DNA of 64,000 nt, taken from contig JAUMIR010000001.1 in assembly GCA_030847615.1 (NCBI GenBank), positions 181,865,001 to 181,929,000 on the forward strand, written 5' to 3'. This DNA is from Gambelia wislizenii. Its lineage: Eukaryota; Chordata; Lepidosauria; Squamata; Crotaphytidae. A program made the position numbers and the translations under genes. The notes beneath the pieces were generated by a model. The model did not search any database. It was not told where the DNA came from and saw only the letters and a program-made list of their open reading frames with translations. Shown piece after piece: positions 55,800 to 64,000 of this stretch. Within the stretch, counting starts at the first letter, position 1, and every line of letters starts with the position of its first letter.

Positions 55800-56180
55800 G
55801 AATTTAACTGGACAGAATATAGCTACTGTATATGCTGGATGATGCAGGAAAATGTTGCAGTATGGTGATGGAAATGAACTGTCATCATCACACCACCCAG
55901 GATACACCCAGGATGACACAACAGAGATTATGTGAGTGGCTGATGCAACTGGAACATTACAGACACCTGTGGAAGGAGATCATGCCATGGACAATGTGTA
56001 TAAAGATGGTTGTGGCCTATGTTCATTGTTGGAGTTATTATTGGTATTGTAGCTGGAGATGCTGTTGGAGTACTTCACTAGCGGACAGTTGTTTTGTATT
56101 ATAGCTGTAAATACTTTGTAAGTAAACTTCTGTACATAGAACTTGCAGACTTATATTATTTAGCACCTTGCACACTGCAA
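55800..56180 (+). other. Possible LTR-like segment
   Basis: Candidate TATAAAG at about 56000 and TGTAAATACTTTGTAAGTAAAC near 56107, the latter like the 46.9-kb segment. No clear termini, poly(A) signal or primer site. Weak. Confidence 0.25.
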
Positions 56181-56184
56181 GGAG

Positions 56185-57530
56185 GGTACAGGACTGCAGA
56201 ACCCAGCATAGAGGGACCATAGGTAGTACACACTCTGACATAGTAACCACACATAACTTTTCCTTTTCCCAAGACCTGTCAGGACCAGCCAAACCCTTTC
56301 TCTTACAATGCAGAAACTACACTGTTAAAAGTTTCCATGAATGGAATATTCCATGATGTCCTGACACCTCCATTTTCAGACAGATTGTTCAGAATACAGG
56401 CAAAAGCTGACAAGCAAATAATTATCAGTTTAGAGGTTGAATTCTAAAGAAACTAGAATTTGAGGGGCAAGGAGACAAAGTCATTCCAGTTTATAGTACT
56501 TAGTAAATCAATACCTTTGCATCCATACAGATGGGCAGTTATATTATATTTAAAGGCTGAGTGACTTTTCTGAGAAGTCCCCAGAAGTCATATACTATAT
56601 AGTTCAGTACATCAGAAAATGATTTGTTTTATAAAGATTAATTTAAAACTTGCCATGCATGAGCTCCAATCTGTAATGAGGCTGTGAGGAAGAAGATAAT
56701 GTACACAATCCGTCCATAGGCTTCAAGGAGGGCATTTTCATCTCCTTATAATTCATCTTGGGCAGTTATGGTATAGTATAACGTAATGTAAGTGTGCATT
56801 CCAAATTGACAGTTCCAACATTAGGTTGGTAAAGTGAGAAAACCAGGAACTTTGTGATTAGTCAGAAAATTAGTTTAAAATGTGGTGTTCTTAAGCAGCA
56901 AGAGAACACAGGACTCTGTGAACAAATATTTTTTCATTCAGTTTTTAATTTAACTTCATAGATTCCTTGGCATTGCTTAGGAAAATCCAGTCCTAAGTCT
57001 TATGGCACACCTTCCTAATACACTCTTGCATTATTCATGTTATTCATTATTAACGTGGTATTATAATAAATTATTAATGCATTCTATTACAAATTTAGGA
57101 GTAAATATACACCTCATTCTGCCATTTTTTTTTCTCTTGTAAATCAGTAGTGTCCCCCAGTCCATTATTTGTGAAAGCATATCCCTATCAAAGTTTTATT
57201 TTAAAAAATTCAGTCTTGATGTAGTAGTTCTTTTAGCAGATTTTGCAAGAGCCTAGATACATTATGTAGATCATCAGGCAAACCAATGGGAGAAGAGGGA
57301 TGTTTAATCTTTTCTCTTTGCCATTTTCTAGACCTAGACTGCATACCACCCAAGATGTTGTTAGTCCTGGGAGCAGTGGTGGTGGTGGTGGAATCAGCTT
57401 CTTGTCTTTTCTTAGTAGGGCAAACAGTAATTTAACAGATGGCAATTTTAATTTATCCCGGGGAAATGAGCGGCCAGACTCACCTGGCCCACCTGGCGGC
57501 TCTTTTGCGGCCCAGTCCAGCTTCCCCTTC
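56185..57530. other. No recognised gene or repeat
   Basis: Non-coding, AT-rich; a (GGT)n run at about 57376-57390. Confidence 0.45.
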
Positions 57531-57539
57531 CTCTTGCAG

Positions 57540-58189
57540 CCCCTGTGGTAGCTGGCATGGGCCCCACCATTGTTACCTTCCCCAATCAGTGAGCACCAAT
57601 CAGGGCAGGTCACCCCTGCCCTGATTGGTTGCTCAGGAAGGAAGTGGGGCATTGCTGCCTTTTGCAGCAATTTTAATGCAGTTTTGCTGCAGTTTTATGA
57701 CATTTTGCAGCAGTCTTTTGTGACTGCTACTTTATGGCATGGTGGTCGGGTATATAACCCGGCCTCTGTGCTGTACTGGTCAGTGGCTCTTTGGGAACTG
57801 AAACCCACCCACCCTCCCTCCCTTTATTTCTTGTTGTAGGCTTGTAGGCTAATTATAGCATGTATTTTTCTTCTGTCACAACTTTGGGGGTGGTTGGCAT
57901 GGGTCCTGATCCAAGGTCATCAGTAATGGGACGGGGGTCTCTGTCAAGTTCATGGTCAAGTTCAAGTTCACGGAGACCCCCCTTTCCCAGCGGTTGGTGA
58001 ATAAGAGGAGGGTGAGGGATTGTTGGGCATGCGGGGCATGGCTAGGACCCCTCCCCCTTCATCAGTGTCAGTGGATAACTGACAGTGATATTATCGACCA
58101 ACATGTGGGTTGGTCAATGTCTGGATCTGGACCCATGCAATGTGAGCCAACCATGGCAGCTGTTATCAATAAAGTTGTGGCCTTTATTG

Positions 58190-58190
<1 letters not shown>
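57540..58190 (+). mobile_element. Probable LTR (LTR family C)
   Basis: TGATTGG CCAAT-type boxes at about 57620, TATATAACCC at 57751-57760, and AATAAAGTTGTGGCCTTTATT with AATAAA at 58168-58173 follow U3-R-U5 order. The region is more GC-rich than its surroundings. The expected leader is replaced by an (AT)n tract and the RTE-like derivative. No coding region seen. Confidence 0.45.

Positions 58191-58192
<2 letters not shown>

Positions 58193-58230
<38 letters not shown>
58193..58230. repeat. (AT)n microsatellite
   Basis: About 18 AT units, directly after the LTR-like sequence and directly at the 3' end of the minus-strand RTE-like derivative, so it is likely that element's tail. Confidence 0.95.
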
Positions 58231-58233
<3 letters not shown>

Positions 58234-58669
58234 TTTTCTTCGCAAACGAAGATTCAGGTTTTCGAGCCTGTGCAATGGATTTTTCTGGTGGAGCGCAGCA
58301 TGCACAGAACTGGCCTCACCCTTTAAACCAAATGTTCATCTGCTGTGGCCTTGCAAGCATGGACGGTAGCAGCAAGGTCCTCGGGTTTTAGGTTTGATTA
58401 GAGTTTCCTTCTCTTAGATGTTTGACCTTACAGGGTTGGACAAGTACCATCTGCCCAGGTTTGGGATTAGAGTTTTCCTTCTCCTAGGATGGTTGCCATA
58501 AGGCTAGAGAGCCCATCCTGCCCTTTGACGCTCTTTGTCAGACCCTTCGGTTTTTACCTGTCTGGCATGGGAGACCCTACCGGTGGCTATTATGCCACCG
58601 CCAGCATAGCTCAAAACTTCATTAGGGTACGCAAGCCTCTCTCCCACCACAAGGGGGCATCAATGGAGA

Positions 58670-58674
<5 letters not shown>
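58230..58674 (-). mobile_element. Short non-autonomous derivative of the RTE-like LINE
   Basis: On the minus strand the last 28 bases (58232-58259) read CTGAATCTTCGTTTGCGAAG plus AAAAGCC, matching the 3' terminus of the RTE-like LINE (10755-10783) with one difference. The remaining roughly 415 bp are non-coding and unlike the ORF: GCTTGCGTACCCTAATGAAG, GCTATGCTGGCGGTGGCATA, then GGGTCTCCCATGCCAGACAG. Such a 5'-UTR-plus-3'-end structure suggests a deletion derivative mobilised in trans, but no full-length element is present to prove where the rest comes from. It lies between two AT/AC microsatellites. Confidence 0.65.

Positions 58675-58740
<66 letters not shown>
58670..58740. repeat. Compound (AT)n(AC)n microsatellite
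   Basis: About 17 AT units followed by about 16 AC units; lies at the 5' side of the RTE-like derivative. Confidence 0.95.
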
Positions 58741-58741
<1 letters not shown>

Positions 58742-58935
58742 TATCATTTACCAACATATATTTCCAAATATATAATGTGTCTGTCATTATTTTGGGGAAA
58801 GGGGGGAGGGGGTCAACGTCTAGCCTGGGCACACAACTAATCTTGTCCTGGCTCAACCGTTCTAAAATATGAAGGTATGATCTTCCGAATGCTCCCTGCA
58901 GGTAGCTTGCACATATTTATGATTCTTAAAAGGCA

Positions 58936-59033
58936 AAGGTGAGGAACCTTTGGCCTTCTAGACATTTTGGATTCAAGTTTCACAACCCCTTTGTATTGGC
59001 TGCATTGGAAGCAGTACAGCATAACATGTGTCA
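58936..59033 (+). mobile_element. hAT-type repeat fragment
   Basis: AGGTGAGGAACCTTTGGCCT and TAGACATTTTGGATTCAAGT fit the reptile repeat whose usual form is GGGGAACCTTTGGCCCTCCA with TTGGACTACAACTCCC. Only the first end remains. Confidence 0.5.
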
Positions 59034-59423
59034 AGACCCCTTCAGATATTTAGCTCACCCACCCCAGCGCTGGAAATTTGTGGTAAACCTGTAGGTATGC
59101 TTTGCAGGCAGGGGATCCAAGAACTAATAATCTCCAAGCAGAGCTAGGAAAATATGTCTGTCTCAAAGGCTGAAGAGCTGACATGTAAACAATCATAAGC
59201 TAGTTGGATGAATAGTTTCCAAGTCTGTATAAGTCAACCTTCTTTCTTGCTTGAGAGAAAGGTACTTTTCACATGTTAATTTCAATATCTTAAATAATAT
59301 TAATACCATAATATTTCTATGCTGTTTTTCAGGCAAAGGCCTCAAAGTAGCTATTACAACACTTGTTGTTGTTTTAAATATACAATATTCAATAAAAATA
59401 CAACAATATTTAGAGAAAGAAAG

Positions 59424-59690
59424 GGCTTGTCTATACAAGGGGGGAAATGTGGATTGATGCTCATTGCTGCCAATTCAATTGATTTGTCTTAATGATTTTT
59501 AGGTAAAATCACAAGCATGCAAAGCTATCCACTTTTGCTGTCCCAATGGGCAAGCCTGTGAATCAAGATGGTGTGCGCATGTGAATTACTCACATTTTTA
59601 CTGTCACCAGTTGCCACTGCTGAACAGTATTTTTTTAAAAAAAGTGTGTCTAAGGTGCAAAAGCGTTATATTTCACCTAAATAAATAAAA
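59424..59690 (+). repeat. Interspersed repeat, family Z (copy 2)
   Basis: Partner of 36149-36372; start GGGCTTGTCTATACAAGGGG. Confidence 0.5.
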
Positions 59691-59694
59691 AAGA

Positions 59695-60465
59695 AAAAGA
59701 AAAGAAAAAGGCTGTTTCATCGGTTCAGCACACGATCGCTTACGAAAATCCAAGATGGCGGTTCTGGGTGCTTGCCTTGTTAGCAAGATTCACTTCCTGC
59801 CCACATCTGACCAATCAGCTTTCTACTTTCACTCTTATGGGGAATGCAAATTAATAAGAATTGGTTGTTCCAATGAGTGGGAATGCACATTCCCCACTGA
59901 GTTTTTAAAAAACTTTGGGAATAGCCGCAAAGGCTTTTCTTTTAGAGTTTTTGGTGGATTTGGCCCTCCTCCTTCCAAACACTGGATTGATGCAGGATGC
60001 CATTTAGGAAAATCATATTCTCCTTGAATTCTATGAGGAGTATTTTTGCCATTTAGACAACCCAAAAGAAGGAAGGAAGGAAGGAAGGAAGGAAGGAAGG
60101 AAGGAAGGAAGGAGAGAGATAGAGCATAAGAGCAGAAGCTGGCATTTACCATTCATTTCTGTAAAAGGGGAGCCCCCTATTCCCTACCATGAACTGAAAA
60201 GAGATTAAACAAACCTACTGACAAAGCTAGGTGTCTTAGGAAAAGGTTCCCATTAGAACCATTGACAGATGGTGGTATTAGGTTTCTGTTCTAAGTATGA
60301 AGCCTCTATCCACACATTGCCTTGCCAGTATAGACCACACATCCTGCACCACACATCCTGCACATATAATTAAGCAATAAAAAGATGTAGAGATGCATGC
60401 TACTTATTCAATTTGTCCCTGAATAATCTAAAAAAAATGTCAAGAAACAAAGAGGGAATGGTTCG
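59695..60465. other. No recognised gene; tetranucleotide repeat inside
   Basis: Contains (GAAG)n at 60067-60112 (about 11 units). A 90-codon frame starting at CCAAGATGGCGG (59755) has a good start context, but its sequence is not recognised. Confidence 0.4.
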
Positions 60466-60477
60466 AAATTATTTATT

Positions 60478-60722
60478 TATTTGATTTATAGTATATGGAA
60501 TCATGTAGTTGGAAGAGACCACAAGGGCTGTACCCAATCAAAACACTCCCAACAGATGACCATCCAAAGAAGGAGACGCCACCACACTTTGCAGTGCATT
60601 CCACTGCCAAACAGCTCTTACTGTCAGAAAGTTCTTCCTAAATGTTTAGGTGGAATGTCTTTTCCTGTAGTTTGAGTCTGTTGCTCCATGTCATAGTCTC
60701 TGGAGCAGCAGAAAACAAGTTA
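60478..60722 (-). mobile_element. CR1 LINE 3' region
   Basis: GGAATCATGTAGTTGGAAGAG, ACCACAAGGGC, AGATGACCATCCA, TTCCACTGCCAAACAGCTCT, TACTGTCAGAAAGTTCTTCC and TTCCTGTAGTTTGAGTC occur in the order of the CR1 3' end in reverse orientation. No intact coding sequence. Confidence 0.7.
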
Positions 60723-60765
60723 TAGTCCAACACTCAAACTACAACACCACAATGTCTCTGTTAAT
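60722..60765 (-). mobile_element. tRNA-SINE scrap
   Basis: TAGTCCAACACTCAAACTAC followed by ACACCACA equals the A-box end of the SINE at 46268-46497 in antisense. Only about 40 bp remain. Confidence 0.45.
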
Positions 60766-60984
60766 TTCATTGCTGAGTAGAATTTTGTGTTCTAAAAGAA
60801 ACTGTCTGCCTAACCTTGTGAACAAAGTAGTAAGTATGTCCAAGGACCAGAGCTACTAAATGCCAGAGAAGCAACTGAAAAGAAACATACAGTACTGCAC
60901 AAGGAAGTTCATTAGCAGAGCTTTGCCAAATTACAAGGAGGATGTAAATATAGCTAAATTTAATTTTAAAACTTTATTGTTTTT

Positions 60985-61810
60985 AATGAAATGGTCTGCT
61001 GCCTTTCTCCCAGAATGGGACCCAAGGTAGCTCACAACACATAAAATACAAAATGCAATTAAAAATATGACAATTAAAAGTTAAAAAAATAATGACAATT
61101 TAAAATTATATAAAACATATAAAACAATGAAAACACACTCCAATAAAAAGCCTCTGTACGCACAGCTATGAATTAAAAGCCTGCTTGAATAAAAACATCT
61201 TTGTCTGCTGGTGAAAGGAAAGCAGGGAGGGGGGCAGCCTAGCCTTCTGAGGAAGGATGTTCCAGAGGGTGGGAGCAGCCACCAAGAGGACTCTCTCTCA
61301 TGTCCTCACCAAGCAAGTCTGTGATGGTGGTGGGACCGAGAGAAAGCCTTCCCCTGATGATCTTAAAATTATGGCAGGTTCATATCAGGACATATGGCCT
61401 TTCAAATAGTTTGGGCCCAAGCTATATAGGGCTTTATAGCACTTTGAATTGTACCCGGAAACAAAATGGTAGCCAGTGAAGCTGTTTTAACAAGGGAGTT
61501 ATACGTTCCCTATAAGTATCCCAGGTCAGCATTCTGGACCCTCTGAAGTTTCCAAAGGCAGCCCTACATAGAGTGCATTACAGTAGTCGAAACAGTATGT
61601 AATCAAGGCATGTGTCACCATGGCCAGATCTGGCACACTAGTTTTAACTGTGCAAATGAACTCCTGGCCACAGCTAAAACCTGGGCATCCTCCTGGGGGA
61701 ATTTCAGAGCCTCGGGTGTCACACCAAAGATCCCCTGTCTTCTGTAGGCACCCAGATGGTGGCAGAATACACAGCATGTCCTCCTCTGAAGAAAAACAGT
61801 GTTTCCCAGA
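60985..61810 (-). mobile_element. L2-type LINE 3' end with coding trace
   Basis: Left side: CTGCCTTTCTCCCAGAATGG with GGTAGCTCACAA is the inverted L2 terminus. Rightward the minus strand yields VTHALITYCFDYCNALYVGL (61640-61560), the L2 C-terminal block VTxxLDYCNALYxGLP, in a frame that is soon broken. The L2-b insertion at 25813-28549 carries the same block as SQLDFCNALYTGLP. Confidence 0.7.
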
Positions 61811-61869
61811 TTAATACAGGAATTAGGGTAGTATCAGGTTCCTAACAATATAAAACTGCTCAACTCAGG

Positions 61870-62092
61870 CAGGGCCAGTTTAAGGCACCAGCAGCGTCAG
61901 CATCCGCAGGGGGCCCCATCATTTTGGGAGCCCCCATAATAACCCTCCACCTGCAAAAACATTAGTAATAATATGAATATCCTGTACTATGAATAGCTTA
62001 GGTTGAGTTAGTTTACATTGACCTGAGATAAACATATGGGGCCCCAAAATAAAGCATTGCAGGGCCCCCCAAAATTCCTTAAACCAGTCCTG
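61870..62092. mobile_element. hAT-type MITE, second copy
   Basis: 223 bp, begins CAGGGCCAGTTTAAGG and ends CCTTAAACCAGTCCTG, flanked by exact AACTCAGG (61862-61869, 62093-62100). Interior matches 647-879: AAAACATTAGTAATAAT, ACATTGACCTGAGATAAACA, GGGCCCC-rich end. Independent insertion, since its target duplication differs. Confidence 0.85.
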
Positions 62093-62104
62093 AACTCAGG
62101 GAAG

Positions 62105-63020
62105 CAGACTATTACTGTAGCATGTTTTTTAAAAAGGTAATTGTTTTTATAAACCATCAGCAGTACCGGAACTGATTAACATAGGCTTATTGACCAAAAT
62201 TTCTACTTTGGGTGTAAACTGCTTTATCTGCATTGAAATAATAACAGTGTATCTGCCATGTCTGAGACTATGTTATAAATTCTTTCTGTATTAGAAATAT
62301 TTGTTGTTAGGATGGGTGAATGAGATAAAACTGAGAAATATCCCCCCGACCACGCCGTAAACACTTAATAGCACTCGGGTTTTTAAAAGATGTTCTGAGA
62401 ATTGCTACAAAGCACAACTGTGTCTGTTACTGCTTGTCCATCCACATTTAAATCTTCCATTTCAAAAAGTCAAATTACAGGAATCACAAAGGTTTTAACT
62501 GCAGAACCTTCATTTAAATTAGTGCAGGGAAGAAGATTGGTTGCTCTTTTCCCCAATAAGATGCATAAGAGTTTGTTAGGAAATTCTGCCAAACTGTATG
62601 CTCATAAGCCTCTCATTGAGGTTGCTAAACTACTGGATTTTATTTCCAGTTATGAATTAACAGCTAATATATTTGCTGTTCTACTCATATGGAACAGTTG
62701 TTTGGAAAGAGTGTGCATTCAAATTTGTGTCAATTTGTTTTGTAACATAGTCATGTTGTGTGTGCTGCTGGAATGATTTCTCCACTCCAGTCTTAGATGC
62801 AGTTTGAGGCCGAGCATGATTGTCATGCATTTCCCCAAGAATCCTGGGCATTATAGTTCAGTTTTGTCTGTCTTACAATATTACAGTTTTTTGAGATTCT
62901 GATTGCTTTACAGAAGACATTTCCTGACTTCCTGGTGGAGAAGGAACTGCTATGAATCAGTTTCAAGTATTTAGTATAGATATTTATGTAACTGCTTTCT
63001 TTTGTAAGAACTTTACAAAA
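62105..63020. other. No recognised gene; one unsupported 124-codon frame
   Basis: The plus frame at 62402-62776 is uninterrupted and of ordinary composition but has no recognised motif and no splice or promoter support. At 62832-62858 CCCCAAGAATCCTGGGCATT resembles a MITE motif. Confidence 0.35.
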
Positions 63021-63021
63021 T

Positions 63022-63057
63022 TTTGATACACACACATGCACATACACACACACACAT

Positions 63058-63092
<35 letters not shown>
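63022..63092. repeat. Inverted (CA)n / (TG)n microsatellite
   Basis: An interrupted (CA)n run is followed after a few bases (TATTG) by about 15 GT units. The two halves are complementary and can form a hairpin. Confidence 0.9.
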
Positions 63093-63172
63093 GTGATTAA
63101 AAAGCAAACCAAGAGCACTTCTCCCAAGTTTGGCCTGATGTGTATGTAATGTAATATGTAGTGTAGTATATG

Positions 63173-63225
63173 TAGTGTGTTTGTGTGTGTGTGAGAGAGA
63201 GAGAGAGAGGGAGAGAGAGAGAGCA
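63173..63225. repeat. (GT)n(GA)n microsatellite
   Basis: GTGTGTTTGTGTGTGTGTG then GAGA repeats broken by GGGA. Confidence 0.9.
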
Positions 63226-63229
63226 CAAA

Positions 63230-64000
63230 CCTGAGAGATTTACCCATCCAGGCAGAGGGCTTTGAGTTTATTCAATCATATCTCTAATTTCTGAATTAGG
63301 GTTTCTACCTCCTCCTCGTTGTCTTTAACAGCAACATGGCAGGTTGGTGAAACATTGTCCTCTCCAAGCTAGGAAATAGGGATGATAGTACTTACTGAAT
63401 TTGACCAGCACAAACAAGTGAAAACTTCAATTCAGAACCTCAAAAATTGTAAATTCTATCAGTTTCACTGTCTCACATTTGAATTTACTTGAATTAACAT
63501 AAGATTAAATTAACTCAAATGTGAGAAGAAAGGAGACTGACACATGTAACGATTCCTACCATAATACATGTAAAGCACCCTTAAATCCAACCAATACCTG
63601 AGCAAGGAAGGAACATACTTGTAGAATTGTCTTTCACCATGAAATGGATGGTGAAGCTATTCAGGGCAGGGAAATGTTGTAATTCCCTCCCTGTCTCCCT
63701 CCCTTTATTTCCCATGGTGCCCGTATGCTTGTAACACATCATTGAACCAGGATGGAGGTTTTTGATTTGCTCCACATTGTCTCCATTACTTAAGAAGCCA
63801 AGCCTGAGCACATGTTCAACCTCTCTGAGTAAGAAGAAACTCAGAATTGCACAGTTTGAAGGTACTTAGATTATAATGGATCAATAAATAGGAGAAAGGG
63901 GATTGTAGCCATACAGGAAATATTTACTGTCTACAGTAGTGTGCATGTGATCCAATTATTTATTTCTGCTCTTCCTTTAAAATGGAGCGGGGAGAAGGCT
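63230..64000. other. No recognised gene or repeat
   Basis: Non-coding sequence to the window edge. Confidence 0.45.

Noticed and set aside
58193..58740. CRISPR-like or satellite array
   Set aside because: Plain dinucleotide microsatellites on each side of a retroelement derivative; no spaced repeats.
59755..60027. Gene starting at CCAAGATGGCGG
   Set aside because: Good start context alone; the translated sequence is unrecognised and ends without supporting signals.
62402..62776. 124-codon plus-strand gene
   Set aside because: No recognised motif or flanking signals; kept only as an unsupported frame.

Overview
This is repeat-rich, AT-rich vertebrate genomic DNA with no recognisable intact host gene. 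The mix of transposon families points to a squamate or other lepidosaur reptile: several CR1/L2-type LINE families ending in TAAT- or AAAT-rich tails, CR1 3' ends, L1 ORF2 fragments, an RTE-like LINE, a Penelope-like 3' end, a tRNA-derived SINE, many palindromic non-autonomous DNA transposons, and LTR fragments. The species cannot be named from the sequence alone.

Layout. At 1-12 kb there is an L1 RT relic at the left edge, a hAT-type MITE with an exact 8-bp target duplication, two TA-flanked CAGT...ACTG elements, one LTR, a candidate but unproven host exon (2.3-2.55 kb, minus), a 5'-truncated L1 with an exact 16-bp target duplication (7.5-8.8 kb), and the longest reading frame of the window, an RTE-like reverse transcriptase (9.5-10.8 kb). 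At 12-24 kb there is a three-layer nest (DNA element, then L1, then palindromic MITE), two further LTRs (one with a tRNA-Leu-type primer binding site), a second RTE-like copy, a CR1 end and another L1 end. At 24.9-31.4 kb lies a cluster of L2-type LINEs in which one plus-strand copy is split by a minus-strand copy of another subfamily. At 34-45 kb are a MITE family with 3-bp target duplications (including a 320-bp almost perfect palindrome nested inside a sibling), a second copy of the L2 subfamily that did the splitting, and an inverted pair of 0.5-kb DNA elements. At 45-64 kb are SINEs, a Penelope-like end, LTR-like pieces, a short derivative of the RTE-like LINE between microsatellites, a CR1 end, an L2 end and the second hAT MITE.

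How the parts relate. Every coding region recognised belongs to a retrotransposon, and every one examined is truncated or carries stops, frameshifts or catalytic-site changes. The copies cross-refer: the RTE-like LINE, its second copy and the short derivative share a 3' stem-loop followed by a microsatellite; the two L2-b copies allow reading-frame comparison; the palindromic MITEs share termini and insertion preference. Large stretches between these features show no recognisable gene or repeat by eye and are listed as such.
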